DNA of 64,000 nucleotides from contig NZ_SRKZ01000009.1 in the NCBI RefSeq assembly GCF_004745865.1, forward strand, positions 62,001-126,000. Direction: 5' to 3'. The notes under the pieces were generated by a model. That model ran no database searches. It had not been told where the DNA came from and worked only from the letters and a program-made list of their open reading frames with translations. This DNA is from Hymenobacter wooponensis (GTDB lineage: Bacteria; Bacteroidota; Bacteroidia; Cytophagales; Hymenobacteraceae). Made by a program: the position numbers and the translations under genes. This document shows, piece after piece, positions 26,410-35,197 of this stretch (position 1 is its first letter; every line of letters begins with the position of its first letter).

Positions 26410-27240
26410 ATGCTACTCGCCTTTCTGCTGGCTGTTACGCCGGACGCGCCCCCTTCCTGGAGTCAGGTGCTGCTGTATTCCCTGGTGCCCGCCGCCATCA
26501 TGGTCGTGGGGGCCGTTGTGGCCGTGCTGCGCCCGCCGGGCGCGGCCATTCGCAGCGCCATTTTGCACTTCGCCGCCGGGGTGGTGTTTTCCGTGGTGGC
26601 CGTCGAGCTGCTGCCCGACATCGTGGCCCGTCACCGTCCGCTGGAGGTTGGCCTGGGCTTCGGGGCGGGGGTAGGGCTGATGCTGGCCTTGCGCTCCTGG
26701 ACCCGCAAAGCGGCGGAAAAGGAGAAAGCCACGCCACTTCCCTACTTCGCCCCAGGCACCATGTGGGCCTCGCAAACCGAAAAAGCCGCGGACCAGCGCC
26801 GGGCGCCGCTGCCCATGGGCCTGCTCACGGGCGTGGCCATCGACATCCTCATCGACGGGCTGCTCTTGGGCATCGGCTTTGCGGCCGGGGCCGAGGAAGG
26901 CCTATTGCTGGCCATTGCCCTGACCATTGAGGTGCTGTCGCTGGGGCTGGCTACGGCCGTGGAGTTGCAGCAGGAAGGGCAGCCCAAAGCCCGGACCGTG
27001 GGCGTCGTGGCTGCTTTGTCGGGGCTGCTGGTCGTCGGGGCCGGGGTCGGTATCACTGTGCTGCAGGGCGCCTCCGACAACGTCATGGAACTGGTGCTCT
27101 CCTTCGGCCTGGCCGCGCTGCTGTTCCTGGTAACGGAAGAGCTGCTGACCGAGGCCCACGAGGAGCCGGAGTCGCCCTGGCTAACCTCCGCATTTTTCCT
27201 GGGTTTTCTGGTCTTTCTACTTCTGGGCATGCTCGTGTAG
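26410..27240 (+). CDS. ZIP-like metal transporter
   Basis: A 276-residue membrane protein with eight predicted TM segments and a cytosolic loop between TM3 and TM4 (basic, KAAEKEKATP). TM2 has FAAGVVFSVVAVELLPDIV and TM4 has AIDILIDGLLLGIGFAAG, placed like the ZIP-family metal helices, though the usual HNxPEG residues are replaced by Asp. TM5 has IEVLSLGLATAVE. It starts six bases after the flavoprotein stop, so it is in the same operon. The direction of transport cannot be told; divergent ZIP proteins can be importers or exporters. Confidence 0.75.
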   Translation: MLLAFLLAVTPDAPPSWSQVLLYSLVPAAIMVVGAVVAVLRPPGAAIRSAILHFAAGVVFSVVAVELLPDIVARHRPLEVGLGFGAGVGLMLALRSWTRKAAEKEKATPLPYFAPGTMWASQTEKAADQRRAPLPMGLLTGVAIDILIDGLLLGIGFAAGAEEGLLLAIALTIEVLSLGLATAVELQQEGQPKARTVGVVAALSGLLVVGAGVGITVLQGASDNVMELVLSFGLAALLFLVTEELLTEAHEEPESPWLTSAFFLGFLVFLLLGMLV

Positions 27241-27263
27241 CCGGCCACATTTTCTGACCTACT

Positions 27264-27536
27264 ATGGATTCGCACAAGCTTCTCATCGAACTCACCCTGG
27301 TGCCGGCCGGCCGGCACATTGCCTTTTCCAAAGAAATGCTGGAAAAGGTGCACGTCTACCGCCGGGTAGGAACAGAGGGAGACGCCTGGCAGCAAGTGGC
27401 TACGAATGCCCGCTCTCCCTTTATCGATACGGAATCCTTTCCGGCCGGCACCACCCTGGAGTACCACGTGCAGCACTTCAATCAGCAGGATGTTTACGAG
27501 GGGCACAGCAACATCGTGCGCACCACCCTCAGGTAG
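27264..27536 (+). CDS. Small hypothetical protein
   Basis: A 90-residue soluble protein, predicted all-beta, with short strands around KVHVYRRVG, WQQVATNARSPFIDTE and LEYHVQHFNQQ. The pattern resembles an Ig/fibronectin-like small fold, but no family is recognised. It lies 23 bases after the ZIP-like gene and 32 before the SDR gene, inside the same plus-strand run. Confidence 0.6.
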   Translation: MDSHKLLIELTLVPAGRHIAFSKEMLEKVHVYRRVGTEGDAWQQVATNARSPFIDTESFPAGTTLEYHVQHFNQQDVYEGHSNIVRTTLR

Positions 27537-27568
27537 CTTCAACCCAAACAACCCGACCCAACAACGCG

Positions 27569-28297
27569 ATGCGCTTCACCGACAAAATATGCCTCGTCAC
27601 CGGCGGCGGCTCCGGCATCGGCCGGGCGGCCTGCCAGCAGCTGGCCGCTGAAGGCGGCACCGTCGTCGTCCTGGACCGCGACGAAACCACGGCCGAGGAG
27701 ACTGCGGCCCTCATTGCAGAAGGCGGCGGTCTGGCCCGGGCTATCCAGGTTGATTTAGGCCTAGTGGCCGAGATAGAAGCGGCCATGAGTACCGTAGTAG
27801 ATGCCTACGGCCGGGTGGACGTGCTGGTCAACAACGCGGCCATGATGACTTTCAAGCCGATTTCGGAATTGGGTGTCGATGAGTGGGACCTGGTCATGGC
27901 CGTGAACCTGCGGGCCGTGTTTCTACTCAGCAAACTCTGCCTGCCCCACATGCGGAGCGGGGCCATCGTCAACATCAGCTCGGTGCATGCGCAGGAAACC
28001 ACGGCCAACGTGATTCCCTACGCGGCCAGCAAAGGGGCCCTGGAGGCTTTCACGCGAGGCATGAGCCAGGAGTACCCGGCCGGCCACGTGCGCACCAACT
28101 GCGTGGCCCCGGGGGCCGTGGACACACCCATGCTCTGGAATAACCCCAACGTGAAAAGCGGCAAGGAGAAGATAGAGGGCGAGGTAGGCCACCCCGAAGA
28201 CATTGCCGGCGCCATCTGCTACCTGGCCTCGGCCGAGGCCCACTACATCAACGGCACCACCCTGGTCGTGGACGGCGGCCGGCTCAGCATCTTGTAA
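27569..28297 (+). CDS. Short-chain dehydrogenase/reductase
   Basis: A 242-residue classical SDR. The cofactor motif is VTGGGSGIGRAA (TGxxxGIG), the NAG-type motif is VLVNNAAMM, the active-site Ser is in INISSVHAQ and the catalytic YAASK lies at about residue 150. The product class is NAD(P)-dependent sugar or alcohol oxidoreductases; substrate is unknown. It sits directly ahead of a GH1 gene, so the two may act on a shared carbohydrate, an odd pairing inside a metal-resistance island. Confidence 0.9.
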   Translation: MRFTDKICLVTGGGSGIGRAACQQLAAEGGTVVVLDRDETTAEETAALIAEGGGLARAIQVDLGLVAEIEAAMSTVVDAYGRVDVLVNNAAMMTFKPISELGVDEWDLVMAVNLRAVFLLSKLCLPHMRSGAIVNISSVHAQETTANVIPYAASKGALEAFTRGMSQEYPAGHVRTNCVAPGAVDTPMLWNNPNVKSGKEKIEGEVGHPEDIAGAICYLASAEAHYINGTTLVVDGGRLSIL

Positions 28298-28349
28298 CCG
28301 CCTCCCCGCACACACTTTTCCATTTCCGCTTAAACTTATCCCCAAGCCC

Positions 28350-29549
28350 ATGAGCGCCTTCATGTTTGCCACCGGCATCGAAAACAGCTACCCCACTATC
28401 AAACTGCCGGACGGCACGAGGCAGCGGGTGGACGAGCTGGAGAAAACCGGCCATTACGAGCGCTGGCGCGAAGACTTCGCCCTGGTCAAGGAAATGGGCA
28501 TTGAGTTCCTGCGCTACGGCCCGCCCTACTACCGGGTGCATACCGGCCCCAGCCAGTATGACTGGGCCTTTACCGACGAGACCTTCGGCGCCCTGCGCGA
28601 GTTGGGCATCACGCCCCTGGTGGACTTGCTGCATTTCGGGCTGCCCGACTGGCTGGGCAACTTCCAGAACCCGGCCTTTCCCGAGCACTTCGCCGCCTAC
28701 GCCGGGGCCTTTGCCGCCCGGTTCCCGGACCTGCAGTTCTACACGCCCATCAACGAAATCTTCGTCACCACCATGTTTTCGGCCCAGTACGGCTGGTGGA
28801 ACGAGTGCCTGGCCAGCGACCAGGCCTTTGTGACGGCCCTCAAGCACGTGTGCCGGGCCAATGTGCTGGCCATGCAGGCCATCCTGGCCGTGCAGCCGGG
28901 AGCCACCTTCATTCAAAGCGAGTCGGCCGAGTACTTCCACCCCGAAACGCCCGCCGCGCGGCCCCTGGCCAACTTTCTCAATCAGAAGCGCTTCCTGAGC
29001 CTCGATTTAACCTACGGCTACCCCGTGAGCGTGGCCATGTACGAGTTCCTGCTCAAAAACGGCATGACGGATGCGGAGTACCACTGGTTTGACGACCAGA
29101 ACATCAAGGCCAAGTGCATCATGGGTACGGACTACTACCGCACCAACGAGCGTATGGTGCGCGAGGACGGCAGCACCTACCCGGCCGGGGACGTGTTCGG
29201 CTACTACGTCATTGCCAAGCAGTACTACGACCGCTACCGCATGCCGCTGATGCACACCGAAACCAATTTGTGGGAACCCGACGCCGTGAACTGGCTCTGG
29301 CGGCAGTGGGCCAACGCCTACCGCCTCAAGCAGGACGGCATTCCCCTGGTGGGCTTCACCTGGTACTCGCTGCTCGACCAAGTGGACTGGGACACGGCCC
29401 TGCGCGAAAACAACGGCCGCGTTAACCCGCTGGGCCTCTACGACCTGGACCGCAAGATACGGCCCGTGGGCCGGGCCTACCAGCGCCTGATTGCTCAGTG
29501 GAAAGACGTACTCCGGGACGAGAGCTACGGCGTGCACATCAACTATTAG
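28350..29549 (+). CDS. Glycoside hydrolase family 1-like protein
   Basis: A 399-residue (beta/alpha)8 enzyme related to GH1 beta-glucosidases. The acid/base Glu is in YTPINE and the nucleophile Glu in MHTETN, with WYSLLDQVDW near the C-terminus, matching the family layout. It is shorter than typical GH1 proteins (about 450) and divergent. No signal peptide is seen, so it is cytoplasmic. ATG 28350 is used; the frame open upstream is a shadow of the SDR gene. Substrate unknown. Confidence 0.85.
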   Translation: MSAFMFATGIENSYPTIKLPDGTRQRVDELEKTGHYERWREDFALVKEMGIEFLRYGPPYYRVHTGPSQYDWAFTDETFGALRELGITPLVDLLHFGLPDWLGNFQNPAFPEHFAAYAGAFAARFPDLQFYTPINEIFVTTMFSAQYGWWNECLASDQAFVTALKHVCRANVLAMQAILAVQPGATFIQSESAEYFHPETPAARPLANFLNQKRFLSLDLTYGYPVSVAMYEFLLKNGMTDAEYHWFDDQNIKAKCIMGTDYYRTNERMVREDGSTYPAGDVFGYYVIAKQYYDRYRMPLMHTETNLWEPDAVNWLWRQWANAYRLKQDGIPLVGFTWYSLLDQVDWDTALRENNGRVNPLGLYDLDRKIRPVGRAYQRLIAQWKDVLRDESYGVHINY

Positions 29550-29561
29550 CCCCCTCTTGCC

Positions 29562-30239
29562 ATGCCTGCTTTCTTAGCACCTTTGCGCCGGGTACGCATC
29601 CTGTTGCTGGGGGCCGGGGCCCTGCTGCTGGGCTTTTGCGGTCACCCCCGCAACGAGCAGCACGCGGAACCCGCGCGCCCGGCCGTGGCCCCGGCCGACT
29701 CGGGCCACGTAGACGCGCCCGTGGAGCACGCCACCGCCACCGGCATTCTGCAGCGGTTGCAGGAGAGCCTGGACGGCCTCTCGCTGAACGGCCGGGCCGA
29801 CCATGACTTTGCCCACCTGGCGCTGGAATACACCCACGCCGGCCTGGATCTGGCCAACCTGACGGTAGAGCGGAGCGCTTCCGATTCCCTGCGGGCCCTG
29901 GCCCGGCGGGTGCGCCCCGGCCAGGAGCATCTGCTCCCCGAATTGGAAGCCATTGTTTCCCGCCAGCATCATCTTCACACCAATCACCGCCTGGATCCGG
30001 CCACGCCGTTTGCCCGCGCCACCGCATTGCTACGCCGCGATTTGGCGCACGCTTGCGCGGCACTTCCTGCTTCCAAGGCAGATTCTGCCGCTCAACTGGC
30101 GGCCGCATGGCGCGTGTACCAAACGAGCCTCACCCGTTTGGCACAGCTGCAATTGCGTTACGGGCAGGATTTCCGTCTACGAGAAATAGCCCGCTTGCTA
30201 AGCCCGCTGGCTGCCAGCCCTGGGCGGAGGCATCCCTAA
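29562..30239 (+). CDS. DUF305-like exported protein
   Basis: A 225-residue protein with an N-terminal export signal (LLLGAGALLLGFCGHP, a possible lipobox Cys). The mature part has DHDFAHLALEYTHAGLDLANLTVE followed by helical ELEAIVSRQHHLH, similar to the helical, histidine-bearing DUF305 fold often found beside copper and silver genes. The classic MIxHHxxAxxM is degenerate here, so the assignment is tentative. It lies 12 bases after the GH1 gene. Confidence 0.55.
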   Translation: MPAFLAPLRRVRILLLGAGALLLGFCGHPRNEQHAEPARPAVAPADSGHVDAPVEHATATGILQRLQESLDGLSLNGRADHDFAHLALEYTHAGLDLANLTVERSASDSLRALARRVRPGQEHLLPELEAIVSRQHHLHTNHRLDPATPFARATALLRRDLAHACAALPASKADSAAQLAAAWRVYQTSLTRLAQLQLRYGQDFRLREIARLLSPLAASPGRRHP

Positions 30240-30270
30240 CATACCAAGTGGCCATTGTTTACTCGGACCT

Positions 30271-30972
30271 ATGCCTGTTTTACGCCTGCTTTCCCCCCGG
30301 CACCTGCTGGCCCATCTGCGTCACCTCTCGGCCCGGCAGCGCCTGCTCGTAGCCGCCGGCCTGGGCGGCCTGAGCTGGCTGCTGCTGCTGCCGTTTTCCT
30401 TGCAGGCGGCCACGCGCCTGGTGGCCGCCTGGGACGTGTTTTGCTCCGGCATTCTGAGTTTGCTGTGGGCCGCCATGTACCGGGCCGACGCGGCCCATAT
30501 CCGGCGCGTCGCCACCCGGCAGGATCCCGGCCGGACCTGGACCTTCGTGGCCGTGCTGGCCGGCAGCAGTGCCGCGCTGCTGGCCGTGGTGGTGCTGCTT
30601 TCGGGGCTGGCTTCCATGCGCGGGCCCGAAGTGAGCTACCATGTGGGGTTGTCCGCCGGGGCAGTGGTCGGGGCCTGGCTGCTGGTGCACACCGTGTTTG
30701 CTCTGCGCTACGCCCACGCCTACTTCAGCGAAAACCTCGCGACCGACCCACCGGATACGCTGGGGGGACTGGAGTTTCCCGGGGAGCCCCCCACCTCGTA
30801 CTGGGACTTTGCCTACTTCGCCTGCATCGTGGGCATGACCGCCCAGACCGCCGACGTGGCCGTGTCCTCGGCCCGTCTGCGGCGGCTGGTGATGCTGCAC
30901 GGCCTGTTGGCCTTTGCTTTCAATACCAGCATCGTGGCGCTGGCCATCAACCTGCTGGCCGGACTGCTCTGA
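30271..30972 (+). CDS. DUF1345 membrane protein
   Basis: A 233-residue protein with five or six TM helices. The conserved YWDFAYFACIVGMTAQTADVAVSS block and the start of the chain (RLLVAAGLGGL) fit DUF1345, a family of unknown function. It follows the DUF305-like gene by 31 bases and precedes a bestrophin gene, suggesting a membrane-stress or ion-flux group at the end of the metal operon. Confidence 0.85.
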   Translation: MPVLRLLSPRHLLAHLRHLSARQRLLVAAGLGGLSWLLLLPFSLQAATRLVAAWDVFCSGILSLLWAAMYRADAAHIRRVATRQDPGRTWTFVAVLAGSSAALLAVVVLLSGLASMRGPEVSYHVGLSAGAVVGAWLLVHTVFALRYAHAYFSENLATDPPDTLGGLEFPGEPPTSYWDFAYFACIVGMTAQTADVAVSSARLRRLVMLHGLLAFAFNTSIVALAINLLAGLL

Positions 30973-31053
30973 GGCGGCGGGCCGTCCAGTTCTCCGGCCA
31001 GTGGCTTGCTCACGGCCTGATGATCCTTCGTTGTTTTACCCCGCTGTTACCGC

Positions 31054-31989
31054 ATGTATATCCGTAAGCACATTCACTGGCGTGTTATCTGGGCCTATTC
31101 CTGGAAAGACGTGCTGATTTTTCTTGGCTACGATACCCTGCTGGCCGTATTGCACGGGCCGCTGCAGGTACGCTGGCTGGACATTCCCTGGCAGCTCATC
31201 AGCATCCTCGGCGTGGCCGTCTCCTTTTACGTGGGCTTCAAGAACAGCAGCTCCTATAATCGGTTTTCCGAGGCCCGCCAGCTGTGGGGCGGTATCGTGA
31301 ACCGCAGCCGCAGCTGGGCGATGCTGGTACTGGGCAATACCGACCCATTGGGGCCGGCCCTGACGCCGGCGCAAGTGGCCGCACAGCAGCGGCTGATCTA
31401 CCGGCACCTGGCCTGGGTGAATGCCCTGCGCCTGCACCTGCGCCGCCAGCCTGAGCGGTGGGAGGCGGAGGTGGCCCCTTTCCTGGGCCCGGACGAGTCC
31501 GTGTACTTGCGGGCAGTAGCCAATCGGCCGGCCCAGTTGTTACTGCGGCAGACCCATGACTTGCGCCAGGCAGCCGGTCTCTACACCGAGTTGCAGCAGC
31601 GCACCCTTACCGAAGACCTGCGGGAGCTCACCAATCTGCAGGGTGGCTGCGAGCGCATCAAAAACACACCGTTTCCCCGGCAGTATGCCTTTTCCAGCGC
31701 TGCGTTCGTCTGGCTCTTTATTGCCCTGCTGCCCCTGGGCTTGCTGGCCGAGTTCGAGAAGCTGGGCCACGGGCAGTACTGGATGACGATTCCGTTCTCG
31801 GTGCTGGTGTCCTGGGTGTTTGTGACCATGGAATTGGTGGGCCACATCAGTGAGGACCCGTTTGAGAATCGCATGAACGACGTGCCCATGACGGCGCTCT
31901 GCCGCACCATCGAGATTGACCTGCGCCAGATGCTGGGCGAGCAGCAGGTGCCCGCGCCCGTACAGCCCGTGGAGGATGTACTGCTGTAA
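31054..31989 (+). CDS. Bestrophin-family channel
   Basis: A 311-residue bestrophin/UPF0187 protein, a pentameric ion channel family (bacterial members pass cations or anions). Hallmarks are the N-terminal RKHIHWRVIW, FYVGFKNSSSYNRFSEAR, LWGGIVNRSRSW and the C-terminal ISEDPFENRMNDVPMTALCR. A close paralogue, very similar at DNA level in its 3' part, lies in inverted orientation at 48603-49541. The next gene's start overlaps its end. Confidence 0.92.
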   Translation: MYIRKHIHWRVIWAYSWKDVLIFLGYDTLLAVLHGPLQVRWLDIPWQLISILGVAVSFYVGFKNSSSYNRFSEARQLWGGIVNRSRSWAMLVLGNTDPLGPALTPAQVAAQQRLIYRHLAWVNALRLHLRRQPERWEAEVAPFLGPDESVYLRAVANRPAQLLLRQTHDLRQAAGLYTELQQRTLTEDLRELTNLQGGCERIKNTPFPRQYAFSSAAFVWLFIALLPLGLLAEFEKLGHGQYWMTIPFSVLVSWVFVTMELVGHISEDPFENRMNDVPMTALCRTIEIDLRQMLGEQQVPAPVQPVEDVLL

Positions 31990-32959
31990 CCTGACTGGCC
32001 GCCTACCCTGCGGGGCGGGGTGGCGGCGGGCCGCAGGTGGACCCTTGTTGAGCGCGGCCTGGCTAAGCGCGGCTCTGCTGCAGCCCTCCCCCGCCGCCGC
32101 CCAAGTGCCCCGATCAAAGAACGAGGACGTCCCCAGTCTGGCCGACTCCAGTCGTCACGCCGCTCGGTTGCCGGTGCTGGCCGGCAGCGTGGCGGTGGTC
32201 TATCCCGCGGGGCTGTACCTGCTGGGGCGTAGCTGGTACACCGGGGAGCGGGTTCCGCTGCATTGGTTTAACGACTGGCCCGAATGGAAGCAGCTAGACA
32301 AAGCCGGCCACTTCTGGACCGCGTTTCACGAAAGCCGCGCCGCGGTTGACCTGCTGGGCTGGGCCGGGGTGGCCGAGCGCCGCTCCCGCTGGTACGGGAG
32401 CTTTGTAGGATTTCTGCTGCAAAGCCCGATTGAGCTGCTGGACGGCCGCTCTCCCGCCTACGGCGCCTCGCCCGGCGACCTGGCGGCCAACCTGGCCGGA
32501 TCGGTGGGCCTGCTGACCCAGCAGCTGGCCTGGGGCCAGGTGCGGCTGATGCCCAAGGTATCGTTTCACCGCAGCCCCTACGCCGCGCAGCGCCCCGACG
32601 TGCTGGGGCGTACCCTGCCCGAGCGCTTGCTCAAGGACTACAACGGCCAAACCTACTGGGTGTGTGCCGACGTGGGCGCGTGGCTGCCGGCCGGCAGCCG
32701 CTGGCCACGCTGGCTCCAGCCGGCAGTCGGCTATGGGGCCGACCAATTGCTCTACAACGACCCGGCCCGCAACCAGGCGGCCGGACTGCGCGCCTACCGC
32801 CAGTACTACCTGTCGGTGGACGTGGACCTGCGTCGGGTGCCCACACGCTCCCAGGTGCTACGGCGCGTGTTCTACGTAGCCAGCCTCGTGCACCTGCCCG
32901 CCCCGGCGTTAGAATGGAACGCCCGGCGGGGCTGGCATGGCCATGGCCTCTATTACTAA
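31976..32959 (+). CDS. DUF2279 exported protein
   Basis: About 327 residues with a signal (LLSAAWLSAALLQPSPAAAQ) and then DUF2279 features: WYTGERVPLHWFNDWPEW, LDKAGHFWTAFHESRAA, and SPIELLDGRSPAYGASPGDLAANLAG. DUF2279 proteins are predicted periplasmic or lipoprotein-like with no known role. The start is uncertain: ATG 31976 overlaps the bestrophin gene by 14 bases, while a TTG at about 32047 would give a shorter signal. The family call itself is solid. Confidence 0.75.
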   Translation: MYCCNLTGRLPCGAGWRRAAGGPLLSAAWLSAALLQPSPAAAQVPRSKNEDVPSLADSSRHAARLPVLAGSVAVVYPAGLYLLGRSWYTGERVPLHWFNDWPEWKQLDKAGHFWTAFHESRAAVDLLGWAGVAERRSRWYGSFVGFLLQSPIELLDGRSPAYGASPGDLAANLAGSVGLLTQQLAWGQVRLMPKVSFHRSPYAAQRPDVLGRTLPERLLKDYNGQTYWVCADVGAWLPAGSRWPRWLQPAVGYGADQLLYNDPARNQAAGLRAYRQYYLSVDVDLRRVPTRSQVLRRVFYVASLVHLPAPALEWNARRGWHGHGLYY

Positions 32960-33060
32960 CGCTGTCCGGGCGGCTTCGCGCCCTTTCCGGGTGTTCTCCT
33001 ACCTCCGGTTTCCCTCCTTATTTACTGGCCGGGGCGCTGCTCATTTTTAGCTCGTATGGC

Positions 33061-33444
33061 ATGAAGACGTATCTGCCCTTTAATCGGTTCATCGGCCTGG
33101 CCGGTCTGGCAGCCGCACTGTTGCTGCCCGGCTGTGGCAATCTGGGCTCGCATAGCCTGACCCTCCGCTTGCAGGTTGCCTTCGACAGCACGGCCATCCG
33201 GATCCATAACCCCACCCGCGCAACGTACTACCACGCGCAAGTGGAAGTAAATGATGCCTTTGCGGCCGCATTAGGCACCCTTGCCCCGGGCGCCCACCGG
33301 CGGCTTTCCTTGGACAGCCTGCGCACCGACCAGGGCCAAGGGTTGTCAAGGGAAGTGCAGCTGGAGCGGCTTACGCTCTACGCCCAGGACAGCGTCGGCA
33401 ACTATGATGCGCTTATCCTGGATCCCGTTCCTGCCGGCCGATGA
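33061..33444 (+). CDS. Small hypothetical lipoprotein
   Basis: A 127-residue protein; signal and lipobox end LLLPGCGNLGSH. The mature part is beta-rich (SLTLRLQVAFDSTAIRIHN, YYHAQVEVND) and could be a small Ig-like fold. No family recognised. It is the last gene of the long plus-strand metal island. Confidence 0.6.
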   Translation: MKTYLPFNRFIGLAGLAAALLLPGCGNLGSHSLTLRLQVAFDSTAIRIHNPTRATYYHAQVEVNDAFAAALGTLAPGAHRRLSLDSLRTDQGQGLSREVQLERLTLYAQDSVGNYDALILDPVPAGR

Positions 33445-33893
33445 AGTCCGGCGTAGGAGTCAGCGTTTTATACCGGGGCAGAACGCCAGAAACTCGTAGC
33501 GGTCCAGCAGCACCGCGCGGCAGGGCAGCTACGAGTAAGCGGCCCGCCACGGCCAAACGACCTGTGGCTTTGCGGGGTTCGTGCTCAGCCCCAGCGACGG
33601 CAGCTCGTTGCAGACGGCGTCTTTGCTGCTGTGCGCCAGGGGAACTACGCCCGCTCTCATTATGGTTAGGCGGGTATGTGTGCGCATCATACCCCGACTC
33701 GAAAACTGCTCCGACTAGGCCTCTACGCGGCGGTCGGCGCCTGGATCCTCTACTCCCAAGCCGGCGGTTTCTAGCCCGGCGCATGGGGCCGTTTTTGGGA
33801 ATGCGCTACGCAGGAACCGGGTGCACAACGCACCTAGCATAGGCCAACGGTGCCGCTACCTTGTGTATCTTCCGGGGTTGTCCCCTGCACTGT
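33445..33893. other. Intergenic region with an inverted repeat and a shared motif
   Basis: 449 bases with no convincing large gene. ACTCGTAGC at 33492-33500 is mirrored by GCTACGAGT at 33528-33536. GGGTGCACAACGCAC at 33819-33833 recurs with one change at 53811-53825, in each case ahead of a gene. A possible 32-codon frame is listed separately. Confidence 0.4.
33676..33774 (+). CDS. Possible 32-aa membrane peptide
   Basis: ATG to TAG encodes a basic N-terminus followed by LLRLGLYAAVGAWILY, a single hydrophobic segment. A purine-rich TTAGGCGGGT precedes the ATG. It is short and supported only by its composition. Confidence 0.2.
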   Translation: MCAHHTPTRKLLRLGLYAAVGAWILYSQAGGF

Positions 33894-34628
33894 ATGCTCC
33901 CTGTTCGTCTTTGCTGGCCCGCTGTCGGCGTGGCCGTCTGCCCGCTGACGCCAGCGCCCGTCGCGGGGCAGGTGCTGCATTCCCCTGTTGTGCCTGATTC
34001 CGTGGGCCGGCGCCTGGAGGTAGAGCCCCGGCCGTCGCCGCTCCGGCGCGCGGCGCAGTGGGCCGGGCGGCCGGCCACCTGGCGCGTGCTGGTACCAGGG
34101 CTGTTGGTGGGGGTCGGCCGCCCGGCCCACCACACGCTGGAGCTCAAGACCGATTGGGCGGTGCGCGAGGAACTCGGTGAGCACGTGCCGGCCGTGCGCA
34201 CCACCCTGGACGACCAGTTGCGCCACGTGCCGGCCGCCGCGGCCCTGGGGCTCAGCCTGGCCGGCGTGCGGGGCGAGCACAGCACGGTGAACCAGGCGTT
34301 GCTGTTTGCCCTGACCTACACCATCAACAATACGCTCACCAGCAACCTCAAGCGCCTGACGCGGGTAGAGCGCCCCTACGGCGGCGGCGATTACAGCTCG
34401 TTCCCGAGTCAGCACGCCAGCGCGGCGTATTCGGCCGCCTGGCTGTTGGACCGCGAGTACGGGACGCGCAGCGGCTGGTACCGCGTAGGCGGCTACACCG
34501 TGGCCACCAGCGTCGCGGCCCTGCGCCTGATCAACGGCAAGCACTGGCTGTCGGACGTCGTCACGGGGGCGGGAATAATGAGTTTCATGTGCGAGGGATT
34601 GTTGTCGTTAACTAATCGGGTGTGTTAA
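33894..34628 (+). CDS. PAP2-family phosphatase (paralogue of 10716)
   Basis: A 244-residue PAP2 enzyme with the three catalytic blocks KRLTRVERP, FPSQHASAAYSAA and RLINGKHWLSDVVTGAG. It aligns through its whole middle with the enzyme at 10716 (TTLDDQLRH, NQALLFALTYTINNTLTSNLKR). The N-terminus has a weak signal (PAVGVAVCPLTPAPVAG). ATG 33894 is preferred to an upstream GTG. The C-terminus stops soon after the last motif. It converges on the defence island, whose last gene ends 45 bases away. Confidence 0.85.
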   Translation: MLPVRLCWPAVGVAVCPLTPAPVAGQVLHSPVVPDSVGRRLEVEPRPSPLRRAAQWAGRPATWRVLVPGLLVGVGRPAHHTLELKTDWAVREELGEHVPAVRTTLDDQLRHVPAAAALGLSLAGVRGEHSTVNQALLFALTYTINNTLTSNLKRLTRVERPYGGGDYSSFPSQHASAAYSAAWLLDREYGTRSGWYRVGGYTVATSVAALRLINGKHWLSDVVTGAGIMSFMCEGLLSLTNRVC

Positions 34629-34672
34629 CCTGCGCGAGTATACCGCCATCCGATGGGCCGGCAGGCAATTCA

Positions 34673-35197
34673 CTAGCAGATCGCTTTTGCCCACCGAATC
34701 AGCCAAAAAGCCGTAAAACAGCCCAACAGAATGCTGAAAGTGCAGGTGATAGCCCAGTGAAACAGGCGCTGTTTCGCGTAAGCAATGCAGGCATTGGTGT
34801 GAATCTGCTGGGTCAGCAACGCCTGGCTTTCGGTCATAGGCAGGGACAGGCCGGTCACACGCGCCAGCTCGGCCTGCAGGCTCGTTACGCTCAGGGCGCT
34901 GATGTAGCCAAAGTACAGGGCATTGGGCACGAGCAGCCGCTGGCCGCGGTGCCAAGGCGTTACCAGGCTGGCCCATTTAGTCATGGCAAACAGGGAAGTG
35001 AGTACGGCCAGTACAAGACCCGGAATTAGCCAATACGGAATCAGCAGCAGCAAAGAAGGGTTACCAATGGAAGACAAGCTCTGCACGAGGCCAATGATAG
35101 CGGCTCCGTTCAGGGCAATGAGCGCGGTGTGTTTGGCTTCCAGAAACCGCAGCCACTCGTTGACCGTGGTGAGCAGAAATTTCAGGTTCTCGTCCAT
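34673..35197 (-). CDS. pycTM: Pycsar membrane effector (PycTM-like)
   Basis: A 174-residue membrane protein. The N-terminal helix and first membrane segment (LKFLLTTVNEWLRFLEAKHT, then ALIALNGAAIIGLV) match the start of PycTM/DUF5706 effectors, which have an RFADTKA-like stretch before TM1. A second segment is at about residues 48-70 and a third at about 147-165. In Pycsar, such effectors bind cCMP or cUMP and disrupt the membrane of infected cells. Its ATG abuts the cyclase stop (TAAATG), so the pair is translationally coupled. Nucleotide specificity is inference. Confidence 0.8.
   Translation of the reverse strand: MDENLKFLLTTVNEWLRFLEAKHTALIALNGAAIIGLVQSLSSIGNPSLLLLIPYWLIPGLVLAVLTSLFAMTKWASLVTPWHRGQRLLVPNALYFGYISALSVTSLQAELARVTGLSLPMTESQALLTQQIHTNACIAYAKQRLFHWAITCTFSILLGCFTAFWLIRWAKAIC

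Noticed and set aside
33441..33842. 133-codon frame after the lipoprotein at 33061
   Set aside because: Arg/Pro/Cys-rich composition, no domain, overlaps the end of the previous gene; treated as noncoding.
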